Shown here in pieces: positions 7,646 to 16,843 of a DNA stretch of 64,000 nucleotides. The notes beneath the pieces were generated by a model, which saw nothing but the letters and a program-made list of their open reading frames with translations, searched no databases and had not been told where the DNA came from. Numbering within the stretch: position 1 is the stretch's first letter; every line of letters starts with the position of its first letter. The position numbers were made by a program, and so were the translations under genes. Source of the stretch: JAFGVL01 sp963663245 (GTDB taxonomy: Bacteria; Bacteroidota; Bacteroidia; Bacteroidales; Paludibacteraceae); assembly GCA_963663245.1 (NCBI GenBank), contig OY760143.1:1736001-1800000 (forward strand), given 5' to 3'.

Positions 7646-9544
7646 ATGCAAGACAAGAAAGAGCAATTATTGCACACTATAAATTCCCCTTCTGACTTAC
7701 GAAAACTTCCTAAAAACAAGCTTCCTCAGATTTGTGATGAGCTACGTTGTTTTATCATAGAAGAGCTTTCAAACAACCCTGGGCACCTTGGCTCTAGCTT
7801 GGGTGCTATTGAACTAACAGTAGCCTTACACTATGTGTATGATACCCCTGAGGACTTATTAGTTTGGGATGTTGGTCATCAAGCTTACGCACACAAAATA
7901 CTTACTGGACGAAGAAATGAATTTCACACCAATAGAAAATTCAAAGGCATTAGCGGATTCCCTAGTCCTTCAGAAAGTGAATATGATACCTTTACAGCAG
8001 GACATGCCTCTAACTCTATCTCTGCTGCCTTAGGGATGGCTGTTGCTGCTCAGCAAAATAAAAAGAAAAAAGAAAAAAATGTTGTTGCTATCATTGGTGA
8101 TGGCTCCATGACAGGAGGTCTAGCTTTTGAGGGCTTAAACAATGCCGCTAGTGTTCCCAACAACATGATGATTATCCTCAACGACAATCACATGGCTATT
8201 GATCCTGTAAATAGCGGTATCAACCAATATTTATTAGACATAACTACTTCGAAAACCTATAATCGTATTCGTTACGAATCTTACCGAGCACTACGTAAGT
8301 TAGGCTTAATGAATGAGGAAGGGAAAGCAAAATTGCAACGTATCTTCAATAGCATGAAAGCTACTTTAACCCATCAGAGTAATATTTTTGAAGGGATGAA
8401 TATTCGCTATTTTGGACCTGTAAATGGGCATGATGTGAAAGGTCTAGTTCGTATTTTAAAAGACATCAAAGACTTTAAAGGTCCTAAAGTAATACACCTA
8501 ATAACTAAAAAAGGAAAAGGCTATAAATTTGCTGAAGAATTTGCTACTGTATGGCATGCACCAGGAAAGTTTAACAAAGAAACGGGCGAACGTATAGAAG
8601 TAAAAAGTGGAGAAATAACACCTCCTGTTTTTCAAGATGTATTTGGAACAACCTTATTAGAATTAGCAAGAAAAAATAAGAAAATTGTAGGTGTTACTCC
8701 TGCCATGCCTACTGGCTGCTCTATGAATATAATGGCAGAAGAACTACCTAATCGTTGCTTTGATGTTGGAATAGCAGAAGGTCATGCCGTTACATTCTCT
8801 GGTGGTTTAGCCAAAGAAGGCATGATACCTTTTTGCAATATCTACTCATCATTTATGCAACGTGCATACGATAATATTATTCATGATGTCGCTATACAAA
8901 ACTTACCTGTAGTACTGTGTTTAGATAGAGCTGGTATCGTTGGTAGTGATGGCGTTACGCATCATGGAGCTTTTGACATTGCATATTTGCGCTGTATCCC
9001 TAATATTACTATTGCCTCTCCCTATAACGAAAGTGAATTACGCAATCTAATGTATACTGCCCAATTAAAAAACAATGGTGTTTTAGCTATACGCTATCCC
9101 CGTGGAGTTGGCTATCAATATGATTGGCAACAAGAGATGGAGGAAATTAAAATTGGAACAGGAAGATGCATAAAAGAAGGTGATAAGGTAGCAGTGCTTT
9201 CTTTAGGAACCTTAGGGAATGCTGTTGAAGATGCTATTAATGAATTAGATAAAGACAGCATTGCACATTATGATATGCGCTTTGTGAAACCTTTAGATGA
9301 AAAACTTCTGCATACAATTTTCAAAAAGTTCAATAGCATTATCACCATTGAGGATGCTGCAATAAAAGGAGGATTCGGAAGTGCTATTTTAGAATTCATG
9401 TCTGAAAACAACTACGAATCAAAAGTAAAGTGCTTAGGAATACCTGATAAATTTATTGAACATGGAACACCCAATGAACTATACAGCGAACTTGGCTTAG
9501 ATGCAAAAGGCATAAAAAAAGTTATTAAAAAGGCTTTAGAGTAA
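7646..9544 (+). CDS. dxs: 1-deoxy-D-xylulose-5-phosphate synthase
   Basis: 632 residues from ATG 7646. Thiamine-diphosphate enzyme that condenses pyruvate and glyceraldehyde 3-phosphate in the first step of the MEP isoprenoid pathway. Visible motifs are the N-terminal PGHLGSSLGAIELTVALHYV, the ThDP-binding GDGSMTGGLAFEGLNNA, the transketolase-type pyrimidine-domain DVGIAEGHAV, and DRAGIVGSDGVTHHGAFD. The length agrees with the usual ~620-640. A frame extension to TTG 7625 is rejected because it would start inside the promoter. It stands alone before trkA, with 85 nt between them. Confidence 0.95.
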   Translation: MQDKKEQLLHTINSPSDLRKLPKNKLPQICDELRCFIIEELSNNPGHLGSSLGAIELTVALHYVYDTPEDLLVWDVGHQAYAHKILTGRRNEFHTNRKFKGISGFPSPSESEYDTFTAGHASNSISAALGMAVAAQQNKKKKEKNVVAIIGDGSMTGGLAFEGLNNAASVPNNMMIILNDNHMAIDPVNSGINQYLLDITTSKTYNRIRYESYRALRKLGLMNEEGKAKLQRIFNSMKATLTHQSNIFEGMNIRYFGPVNGHDVKGLVRILKDIKDFKGPKVIHLITKKGKGYKFAEEFATVWHAPGKFNKETGERIEVKSGEITPPVFQDVFGTTLLELARKNKKIVGVTPAMPTGCSMNIMAEELPNRCFDVGIAEGHAVTFSGGLAKEGMIPFCNIYSSFMQRAYDNIIHDVAIQNLPVVLCLDRAGIVGSDGVTHHGAFDIAYLRCIPNITIASPYNESELRNLMYTAQLKNNGVLAIRYPRGVGYQYDWQQEMEEIKIGTGRCIKEGDKVAVLSLGTLGNAVEDAINELDKDSIAHYDMRFVKPLDEKLLHTIFKKFNSIITIEDAAIKGGFGSAILEFMSENNYESKVKCLGIPDKFIEHGTPNELYSELGLDAKGIKKVIKKALE

Positions 9545-9629
9545 ACTTTTTGGCTAAAAAAGTGGTTTTTTATCTAAAATATAGTTTATTTCGCAGTAAT
9601 TTTTTTACCAATCCTAAAATAATCTTTTT

Positions 9630-10964
9630 ATGAGAATTATTGTAGCTGGTGCAGGTGATGTTGGAACTCATCTAGCAAAGATACTGACAAGAGAAAACCA
9701 TGACATCATCCTATTAGATGAAGATTCTAAGAGGCTACAAGCAATATCTAGAAAATATGACTTAATGCCATTTAAAGGAGTCTCTACTTCTATAAAAGAT
9801 TTGATTGAGTGTGGCGTTAAAGAAGCTGACTTGTTTGTTGGTGTAACTCCCTACGAAAGCATTAACACTACTGCTTGTTTATTAGCAGCAAAACTAGGAG
9901 CTAAAAAAACGCTAGCACGTATCAATAACTACGAATACCTTTTACCTGATAATAAAACTTTTTTTGATAGTCTTGGTATTCAATCTCTTATCTACCCAGA
10001 GATGCTTGCTGCTAAAGAGATTGCTAAATCATTAAAATCATCGTGGCAACGCGTTAATATTTCTTTTGAAAATGATGCATTAACTATAGTTGGTGTAAAG
10101 GTTAGAGAGAATGCCCCAATTATAAATCAACAATTTCAGTCGGGATTCCTTGACCACGGAAGGTTTAGAATTGTTGCTATTAAAAGAGATACTTCTACTA
10201 TTATCCCTTCTGGTACAGATCAAATTCTTCCAGAAGACATTGTATACTTTATTACAACAAATGAAAACCTAGATTTCCTTCGAGAACAAGCAGGAAAAAC
10301 GAACAACCCAATTAAAGATGTTATTGTTATGGGTGGTAGTCGTATTGGTGTAAAAACAATACAGTATCTTCCTGAAAAGATAGATGCTAAAATAATTGAA
10401 TTTGATAAAGAGCGATGTTTAAAAATATCTGAAGAAGCAAAAGGAAATCTTATTATTTGTGGTGACGGACGTGATTTAGATTTACTGAGACAAGAAGGCG
10501 TTAGTGATACAGATGCTTTTGTTGCTGTTACTGGAAACTCTGAAGCAAATATACTTGCCTGCTTAGCAGCTAAAAGATTAGGCGTATTTAAAACAGTAGC
10601 CGAAATAGAAAACTTCGATTATATTCCTTTAGCAGAAAGCCTTGATATTGGTACAATCATCAACAAAAAGGTTATTGCAGCCAATCATATTCACCAGCTA
10701 ACACTAAACCCTAGTGTTTTAAATATAAAATCTCTGCACTCATCTAAAGCTCAAATAATTGAATTTGAGGTAAAAGAAAAAAGTAAGATTGCAAAAGGTC
10801 GAATCCGCGACCATAAAATCCCTTCTGGGGTTAACTTTGGAGGATATATTCGTGATGGTATTGGTTATATCTGTTCTGGCAACACTACCTTTAATATTGG
10901 AGATAAAGTAATCGTATTTTGTTTTGCTTCTGATTTACATAAAATCGAATCATTCTTTAACTAA
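9630..10964 (+). CDS. trkA: Trk potassium uptake regulatory protein TrkA
   Basis: 444 residues with two tandem RCK units. Each has a Rossmann NAD(H)-binding RCK_N domain (GAGDVGTHLAKILTRE at the N-terminus; MGGSRIGVKTIQYL near residue 233) followed by an RCK_C domain. It is a cytoplasmic, peripheral gating subunit of the TrkH K+ channel. The stop codon overlaps the trkH start by 1 nt (TAATG), so the two subunits are translationally coupled. Confidence 0.95.
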   Translation: MRIIVAGAGDVGTHLAKILTRENHDIILLDEDSKRLQAISRKYDLMPFKGVSTSIKDLIECGVKEADLFVGVTPYESINTTACLLAAKLGAKKTLARINNYEYLLPDNKTFFDSLGIQSLIYPEMLAAKEIAKSLKSSWQRVNISFENDALTIVGVKVRENAPIINQQFQSGFLDHGRFRIVAIKRDTSTIIPSGTDQILPEDIVYFITTNENLDFLREQAGKTNNPIKDVIVMGGSRIGVKTIQYLPEKIDAKIIEFDKERCLKISEEAKGNLIICGDGRDLDLLRQEGVSDTDAFVAVTGNSEANILACLAAKRLGVFKTVAEIENFDYIPLAESLDIGTIINKKVIAANHIHQLTLNPSVLNIKSLHSSKAQIIEFEVKEKSKIAKGRIRDHKIPSGVNFGGYIRDGIGYICSGNTTFNIGDKVIVFCFASDLHKIESFFN

Positions 10965-12433
10965 TGGCTAAGAACTTCAACCTTAAACTGATACTTCGTT
11001 TACTAGGAATTTTATTATTACTCGAAAGTGTTTTCATTCTTTCTTCTGCCTTAGTATCTGTTATTTATGGAGATGATGATTGGACTTGCTTTGCCATTTC
11101 AAGCTTAGTATGTGTTATTTTTGGTGTATCTGGTGTACTTGCTGGAAAAAATGCTCCTCAAGAAATTGGAAAGAGAGAAGGAACAATTATCGTTAGTTTC
11201 ATTTGGATTGTTTTTTCTTTATTTGGACTTCTCCCATTTTGGTTAAGCGGTACTATTCCTAATTATACCGATGCTTTTTTTGAAACTATGTCGGGCTTCA
11301 CTACTACCGGAGCTTCTGTTTTAAATGATATTGAAAGCTTATCGCATGGTATGTTATACTGGCGAAGCCTAACTCAGTGGATTGGTGGTCTTGGTATTAT
11401 TGTTATTTCATTGGCTATACTTCCTTTATTTGGCATTAGTGGTAATCAATTATTTGCTGCAGAGAGCACAGGTCCAACAAAAGACAGAATTCACCCAAAA
11501 ATCTCTGAAACGGCAAAACGTTTATTTATTATTTACGTCGGTTTAACAGTAGCAGAAATAGTATTATTACGTATCGCTGGAATGGAATGGTTTGATGCTA
11601 TATGCCATTCATACACCACAATTGCCACCGGAGGATTTTCAACTAAACAAGCTAGTATAGCTTACTTTAACTCCCCTCTTATCGAATACATCATTATGGG
11701 ATTCATGATATTATCAGGGATAAACTTTAGCTTATTTTATTTTCTTGGAAAAGGAAACTTTAAAAAACTAAGGGAAAATGAAGAGCTAAAATATTACCTA
11801 ATGGTAATCGCTGGGTTTGCAATTATTATTAGCCTTTCCTTAATCGATTATAGTAAAATAACTACTTTCTCAGAAATCGAAAAAGCATTTAGAGATGGAC
11901 TATTCCAAGTTAGTTCTATTATTACTACTACTGGTTTTGCCACTGTAGATTATATGTTTTGGAAACCGCTTACTTGGATAATATTGCTTATGATTATGAT
12001 AGTAGGAGCTTCTGCTGGCTCTACTGGTGGGGGTATAAAAATGATACGAATTATTCTCGTTTTCAAACACTGTTATTACGAATTTAAAAGGTTGATACAT
12101 CCAAATGCTGTAGTTCCAGTAAAATACAACCAACATATTGTTAGTCTCAATATTATGTCGCGTGTACTAGCATTTGTTGTTACCTATATAATTCTAATCC
12201 TTTTTGGTGCTCTAATTTTAAGTCTTTCTGGGATGGGATTTATGGAGTCTCTAAGTGGCTTTATATCTTCTATTAGTTGTGTCGGTCCTGGACTAGGAGA
12301 ACTAGGACCAGCAGGTAATTATGCAAACATCCCTACATTTAGTAAGTGGTTCCTTTCACTATTTATGTTAGTAGGTCGTTTAGAGTTATTTACTGTACTT
12401 CTATTATTTACGCCTGTTTTTTGGAAAAAATAG
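10964..12433 (+). CDS. trkH: Trk-type potassium transporter membrane subunit TrkH
   Basis: 489 residues, polytopic. The pore-loop signatures of the Trk/Ktr/HKT family are present: SGFTTTGASV, ATGGFSTK, ITTTGFAT and a last loop around SCVGPGLGELGP. A conserved SAGSTGGGIK segment lies between them. It forms the K+-conducting dimer regulated by TrkA, encoded just upstream with a 1-nt overlap. It converges on the ketopantoate reductase gene with a 13-nt gap. Confidence 0.95.
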   Translation: MAKNFNLKLILRLLGILLLLESVFILSSALVSVIYGDDDWTCFAISSLVCVIFGVSGVLAGKNAPQEIGKREGTIIVSFIWIVFSLFGLLPFWLSGTIPNYTDAFFETMSGFTTTGASVLNDIESLSHGMLYWRSLTQWIGGLGIIVISLAILPLFGISGNQLFAAESTGPTKDRIHPKISETAKRLFIIYVGLTVAEIVLLRIAGMEWFDAICHSYTTIATGGFSTKQASIAYFNSPLIEYIIMGFMILSGINFSLFYFLGKGNFKKLRENEELKYYLMVIAGFAIIISLSLIDYSKITTFSEIEKAFRDGLFQVSSIITTTGFATVDYMFWKPLTWIILLMIMIVGASAGSTGGGIKMIRIILVFKHCYYEFKRLIHPNAVVPVKYNQHIVSLNIMSRVLAFVVTYIILILFGALILSLSGMGFMESLSGFISSISCVGPGLGELGPAGNYANIPTFSKWFLSLFMLVGRLELFTVLLLFTPVFWKK

Positions 12434-12446
12434 AACTATTTTCTAC

Positions 12447-13373
12447 TTACTTTTTCTTACGTGCTTGTAATTCCATAGGCATTATACACGAATAAATAAA
12501 ACGATTAACAGGTACATCTACGCCGTATTTTTCTCCTAATTGAACAACAGCCCCATTCTGATATTCAATCTCAGAAGGTTTTCCAGCCCATATATCTCGA
12601 GCCATTGATGTTGTAGATTCATAGGGGAATGATTCCATCAACTCAACTGTTTTTTCTACAAAATCAGACCTTAAGTCAACACCTATTTTTTGTGATAAAT
12701 CAAATATTTCAGTGAATAACTCTAGCAACAACTGCTTTGTTGTAGGGTGTGCTACAACCCCACCATAAGTCAGTTTAGTAATCGCCATTAAACCACTAAT
12801 ACAAATAGAAATATACTTCTTCCACAAATCAGCTTGAATATCTCGTGAAATAAAAGACTTAATTTCTGCTTCTTCAAATACTTTTTGTATAGCTTGCACT
12901 CTTTCTGTTAGGGCATTGTCTCGTTCTCCAAAAATAATGGTTGGATCTACTCCAAAATGATTAATAATACCTGGTGATTCAATTTTAGAAATAATTTTAC
13001 ATAAGCCTGAAACAATATGCTTTTCAGGAATATATTGTTTTAACTCCTCTCCTATGGTTACACCATTCTGAAGGGTTAACACTGCTGTATGTTCGTGCAT
13101 AATTAAAGGCAATTGAGCAGCAGTCTCTTTTACCTGCCATGCCTTCTGACAAAGCAATACCAAATCAACTTTAGCAATAGAATCAATATTATCTGTTGCT
13201 GTAACTTCAGCTAGTTTAAAATCACCTTTAATGCTTTGTACCTCTAGTCCTTTTTCTTGCATCGCACGCAAATGTTCTCCACGTGCTACAAATGTTACCT
13301 CATTACCTACTTTGGCTAATCTTCCACCAAAATATCCACCCACACCTCCAGTGCCTAGTATTGCTATTTTCAT
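12447..13373 (-). CDS. Ketopantoate reductase family protein (2-dehydropantoate 2-reductase)
   Basis: 308 residues from the ATG at 13373 (MKIAILGTGGVGGYFGGRLA). A longer frame to 13406 adds 11 unconserved residues before the Rossmann GxGGVGG motif and is not preferred. The N-terminal NADP-binding domain is followed by an all-helical ApbA_C domain (KYISICISGLMAITKLTYG, ending RFIYSCIMPMELQARKKK). The family reduces 2-dehydropantoate to pantoate for coenzyme A synthesis, but many members act on other 2-keto acids. Without other pan genes nearby, panE is probable rather than certain. Confidence 0.85.
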   Translation of the reverse strand: MKIAILGTGGVGGYFGGRLAKVGNEVTFVARGEHLRAMQEKGLEVQSIKGDFKLAEVTATDNIDSIAKVDLVLLCQKAWQVKETAAQLPLIMHEHTAVLTLQNGVTIGEELKQYIPEKHIVSGLCKIISKIESPGIINHFGVDPTIIFGERDNALTERVQAIQKVFEEAEIKSFISRDIQADLWKKYISICISGLMAITKLTYGGVVAHPTTKQLLLELFTEIFDLSQKIGVDLRSDFVEKTVELMESFPYESTTSMARDIWAGKPSEIEYQNGAVVQLGEKYGVDVPVNRFIYSCIMPMELQARKKK

Positions 13374-13483
13374 ATCTATAAATTTTAATCTCTCAAAATT
13401 AACCAATTCATTTTAAAATAGCATCGCCTCTTCCCAATTTTAATTATCTTTACAGCTCTAAAAACCATTTGTAAGGTACAATT

Positions 13484-15427
13484 ATGATTAATGTAACATT
13501 CCCCGATGGTTCGGTTAGAGAATATGCCAATGGCACAACCGGACTACAAGTAGCTGAAAGCATCAGCACTCGCTTAGCACAAGAGGTGCTAGCATGTACA
13601 ATTAACGATGAAGTGTGGGACATAACCCGCCCTATCAATGAAGATTGCAGTATTAAACTACACAAATTCGAAGACGAAGAAGCGAAGCATGCTTTTTGGC
13701 ATACCTCTGCTCACCTAATGGCAGAAGCACTTCAAGAGCTATACCCAGGCACTCAGTTTGGTATTGGTCCAGCTATCGAAAACGGATTCTACTATGATGT
13801 AGATACAGGAGATGCTGTTATTAAAGATAGTGATTTAGCTACCATCGAAAATAAAATGATGCAACTAGCATCTCAAAAAAACACGCTCGAACGAAAAGAG
13901 ATTTCTAAAGCTGATGCTTTAAAGTATTTTGCTGATAGAAATGAATCTTATAAATGTGAGCTTATTAATGACTTAGAAGATGGCACTATCAGCACGTATA
14001 CTGTTGGTACGTTTACTGATTTATGTCGTGGTCCTCACTTACAAGATACCGCTAAGATTAAAGCTATTAAATTAACTGCTGTTGCAGGAGCTTATTGGCG
14101 TGGTGATGAGAGTCGTAAAATGTTAACTCGTGTTTACGGTATCACATTCCCTAAAAAGAAAATGCTAGATGAATATCTAGTAATGATGGAAGAAGCTAAA
14201 CAACGCGACCACCGTAAAATTGGTCGTGAATTAGAGTTATTTGCCTTCTCTCAAGCGGTGGGTCAAGGGTTACCATTATGGTTACCACGAGGAACAGCTT
14301 TGCGTTCTCGCCTAGAAGATTTCTTAAAAGGCATTCAAAAAAGATTCGGATATCAACAGGTAATGACGCCTCATATCGGTCAAAAAGAGTTGTGGGAAAC
14401 ATCGGGTCATTATGCTAAGTATGGTAAAGATTCGTTTCAACCAATCAATACACCACAAGAAGGAGAAGAGTTCTTATTAAAACCTATGAACTGTCCGCAC
14501 CATTGTGAGATATATAAAGTTACACCTAAATCATACAAAGACCTCCCTATTCGCTATGCTGAATTTGGAACGGTTTATCGTTATGAACAAAGTGGTGAAC
14601 TACACGGTTTAACTCGTGTACGTGGCTTTACGCAAGATGATGCACATATCTTTTGTCGCCCTGACCAGCTAAAGGAAGAGTTTGTTAAAGTAATGGATAT
14701 CATTACCATCATTTTTAAAGCTTTAAATTTTGAAAATTGGGAAGCTCAAATTTCTTTACGCGACCCTAACAACAAAGAAAAATATATTGGTTCTGATGAC
14801 AACTGGGAAAAATCAGAACGTGCTATTATAGAATCCTGTGAAGAGAAAGGCTTAAATGCTAAAGTAGAGTTAGGCGAAGCTGCCTTCTATGGCCCTAAGC
14901 TTGACTTTATGGTGAAGGATGCCCTAGGACGTCGTTGGCAGTTAGGGACGATACAAGTAGATTATAACTTACCTGAGCGATTCGAGTTAGAATATACAGG
15001 TGATGATAACCAAAAACACCGTCCGGTAATGATTCACCGTGCACCATTTGGTTCTATGGAACGTTTTGTTGCTGTATTAATTGAGCATACTGCGGGTAAA
15101 TTTCCATTATGGCTAACACCAGATCAAGTGGTTATTTTACCAATTAGTGAAAAATTCAACGATTATGCTGAAAAAATTGCAGATATCTTGAACCAACAAG
15201 ACATTCGCACTATCGTAGATGATAGAAATGAGAAGATTGGACGTAAAATTCGTGACAATGAATTAAAACGTATTCCATATATGCTTATTGTAGGTGAAAA
15301 AGAAGCTGAAAATGATGAAGTAGCTGTTAGAAAACAGGGAGATGGAGACAAAGGAACAATGAAAATTGATGAATTTGCTAGCTCAGTAAGCGAAGAAGTA
15401 GAAAAAATGATGAATCAGTACAATTAA
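13484..15427 (+). CDS. thrS: Threonyl-tRNA synthetase
   Basis: 647 residues with all ThrRS parts. These are an N-terminal TGS domain (INVTFPDGSVREYANG), the editing domain with HTSAHLMAEAL and TDLCRGPHL, and the class II catalytic core (LKPMNCPHHCEIY, then YRYEQSGELHGLTRVRGF and QDDAHIF). The C-terminal anticodon-binding domain runs from about residue 545. It charges tRNA-Thr. It leads the conserved thrS-infC-rpmI-rplT order of bacterial translation genes. Confidence 0.97.
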   Translation: MINVTFPDGSVREYANGTTGLQVAESISTRLAQEVLACTINDEVWDITRPINEDCSIKLHKFEDEEAKHAFWHTSAHLMAEALQELYPGTQFGIGPAIENGFYYDVDTGDAVIKDSDLATIENKMMQLASQKNTLERKEISKADALKYFADRNESYKCELINDLEDGTISTYTVGTFTDLCRGPHLQDTAKIKAIKLTAVAGAYWRGDESRKMLTRVYGITFPKKKMLDEYLVMMEEAKQRDHRKIGRELELFAFSQAVGQGLPLWLPRGTALRSRLEDFLKGIQKRFGYQQVMTPHIGQKELWETSGHYAKYGKDSFQPINTPQEGEEFLLKPMNCPHHCEIYKVTPKSYKDLPIRYAEFGTVYRYEQSGELHGLTRVRGFTQDDAHIFCRPDQLKEEFVKVMDIITIIFKALNFENWEAQISLRDPNNKEKYIGSDDNWEKSERAIIESCEEKGLNAKVELGEAAFYGPKLDFMVKDALGRRWQLGTIQVDYNLPERFELEYTGDDNQKHRPVMIHRAPFGSMERFVAVLIEHTAGKFPLWLTPDQVVILPISEKFNDYAEKIADILNQQDIRTIVDDRNEKIGRKIRDNELKRIPYMLIVGEKEAENDEVAVRKQGDGDKGTMKIDEFASSVSEEVEKMMNQYN

Positions 15428-15463
15428 TTTTTTGAATTATAGGTATATATAAAAGAATTTATC

Positions 15464-15471
15464 TATTTTTG
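15464..15471 (+). promoter_or_regulatory. -7 promoter box upstream of infC
   Basis: TATTTTTG fits TAnnTTTG between thrS and infC. It suggests that infC-rpmI-rplT can be transcribed from its own start with a ~60-nt leader that contains a small hairpin (15476-15490). Confidence 0.5.
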
Positions 15472-15521
15472 TGGGCTCTTTTAAGAAGAGAACGCAAAAA
15501 TTCTATTAATAACTAATTTAC

Positions 15522-15526
15522 GGAGG
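15522..15526 (+). promoter_or_regulatory. Strong Shine-Dalgarno site of infC
   Basis: GGAGG sits 9 nt before the AUA codon at 15536. Such a site is unusual here: the other starts in this window have AT-rich leaders with no recognisable Shine-Dalgarno. It fixes the unusual start codon of infC. Confidence 0.75.
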
Positions 15527-15535
15527 ACCCAAGCA

Positions 15536-16096
15536 ATAGCTAAACAATTTCATCCTAGAGGAAACAGACGGTTTATAAAAAAAGAAGACCCGCACAAGAT
15601 TAATGATAAAATCCGCGCTTCTGAGGTACGTCTAGTTGGAGATAATGTTGAGACAGGAGTATATTCTATCACTGAAGCAATACGCATTGCAGATGACTTA
15701 GAACTAGACTTAGTAGAGATATCGCCAAATGCATCACCACCTGTTTGCAAGATTGTTGATTACCAAAAATTTTTATATCAACAAAAAAAACGTGAGAAAG
15801 AGCAAAAGCAAAAGCAAACAAAAGTTACTGTAAAAGAGATTCGTTTTGGACCACAAACTGATGAACACGATTACAAGTTTAAGCTAAAGCATGCGCAAGA
15901 GTTTTTGAAAGAAGGAGCTAAATTAAAAGCTTATGTGTTTTTTAAAGGACGTTCTATCCTTTTCAAAGACCAAGGAGAAATGTTGCTACTTCGTTTAGCT
16001 AGTGATTTGGAAGACTTAGCAAAAGTAGATTCATTACCATCTTTAGAAGGAAAAAGAATGATTATCATGTTCTCTCCTAAAGTACCAAAGAAATAA
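15536..16096 (+). CDS. infC: Translation initiation factor IF-3, read from an AUA start codon
   Basis: The frame begins at ATA 15536 (read as Met: M-AKQFHPRGNRRFIKKED) and gives 186 residues. IF3_N is visible at NDKIRASEVRLVGDN and LELDLVEISPNASPPVCKI. IF3_C is visible at VTVKEIRFGPQTDEHDYKFK and EGKRMIIMFSPK. No ATG, GTG or TTG in this frame could yield the conserved N-terminus; the first in-frame ATG is 15905, deep inside IF3_C. IF-3 discriminates against non-AUG starts, and infC genes with AUU/AUC/AUA starts are known for autoregulation (E. coli uses AUU). GGAGG at 15522-15526 supports this start. It is followed by rpmI and rplT. Confidence 0.9.
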   Translation: MAKQFHPRGNRRFIKKEDPHKINDKIRASEVRLVGDNVETGVYSITEAIRIADDLELDLVEISPNASPPVCKIVDYQKFLYQQKKREKEQKQKQTKVTVKEIRFGPQTDEHDYKFKLKHAQEFLKEGAKLKAYVFFKGRSILFKDQGEMLLLRLASDLEDLAKVDSLPSLEGKRMIIMFSPKVPKK

Positions 16097-16122
16097 TATA
16101 TCACTAAATAAATATTTGTATA

Positions 16123-16320
16123 ATGCCAAAAATGAAAACTAACTCCGGTGCGAAAAAAAGGTTCACCCTTACCGGAACAGGAAAAATCAAAAGAAAACAT
16201 GCTTTCAAAAGTCACATTTTGACTAAGAAAACAAAAAAGCAAAAATTAGCATTAACACATTCAACTCTAGTTGCAAAGCCAGATACGAATAACGTTAAGT
16301 TTTTATTGCGTCTTAAGTAA
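16123..16320 (+). CDS. rpmI: 50S ribosomal protein L35
   Basis: 65 residues, highly basic, with the L35 pattern MPKMKTNSGAKKRF and the RKHAFKSHILTKKTKK core. It is a component of the large ribosomal subunit. It lies 26 nt after infC and 94 nt before rplT in the canonical infC-rpmI-rplT order. Confidence 0.97.
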   Translation: MPKMKTNSGAKKRFTLTGTGKIKRKHAFKSHILTKKTKKQKLALTHSTLVAKPDTNNVKFLLRLK

Positions 16321-16414
16321 AATCATTACTTAAAAAGTTTTAGTATTTAAACCGAATGCCCAGCTATAAAGTTTCCTAAGAATTGGAACGCTGTCATTCA
16401 AAATCATTACAATT

Positions 16415-16771
16415 ATGCCAAGATCAGTAAATCATGTCGCTTCAAGAGCGAAAAGAAAAAGAATTCTTAAATTAACCAGAGGTTACTTTGGAGCAAGAAA
16501 AAATGTATGGACCGTTGCCAAAAATACTTGGGAAAAAGGTTTACAGTATTCATTCCGTGACCGTAGAGTTAAAAAACGTAACTTCCGTGCACTTTGGATT
16601 CAACGTATTAATGCAGGTGCTCGTTTAGAAGGTTTATCATATTCTAAACTAATGGGTGCGATTCACAAGTCAGGTATTACAATGAACCGTAAGGTATTGG
16701 CTGATTTAGCTATGAATCATCCTGAAGCATTTAAAGCTATTGTAAAACAAGCTAAGAAAGCTATAAAATAG
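16415..16771 (+). CDS. rplT: 50S ribosomal protein L20
   Basis: 118 residues of the usual L20 length. Motifs are MPRSVNHVASRAKRKRILKL, RGYFGARKNVWTVAKN, and LWIQRINAGARLEGLSYSKL. It binds 23S rRNA early in 50S assembly. In other bacteria L20 represses this operon; the 94-nt rpmI-rplT spacer and the infC leader are possible control regions, but no pseudoknot was worked out here. A strong hairpin terminator follows. Confidence 0.97.
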   Translation: MPRSVNHVASRAKRKRILKLTRGYFGARKNVWTVAKNTWEKGLQYSFRDRRVKKRNFRALWIQRINAGARLEGLSYSKLMGAIHKSGITMNRKVLADLAMNHPEAFKAIVKQAKKAIK

Positions 16772-16790
16772 CTTTCAAAATAGATACATT

Positions 16791-16823
16791 AAAAAGGCTA
16801 TCCAAAATTTGGATAGCCTTTTT
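16791..16823 (+). terminator. Intrinsic terminator after rplT
   Basis: AAAAAGGCTATCC pairs with GGATAGCCTTTTT (13 bp) around a short AT loop, with A- and T-runs on the two sides. It can serve both rplT and the convergent helicase gene. Confidence 0.85.
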
Positions 16824-16843
16824 AATTATATGCTAATTGACAA

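Noticed and set aside
9543..9572. Possible terminator after dxs (CTTTTT-GGCT-AAAAAG)
   Set aside because: Only a 6-bp A/T stem; too weak to report as a terminator.
15905..16096. Short stand-alone ORF in the translation cluster
   Set aside because: It is only the C-terminal third of infC, which starts at the AUA codon 15536.
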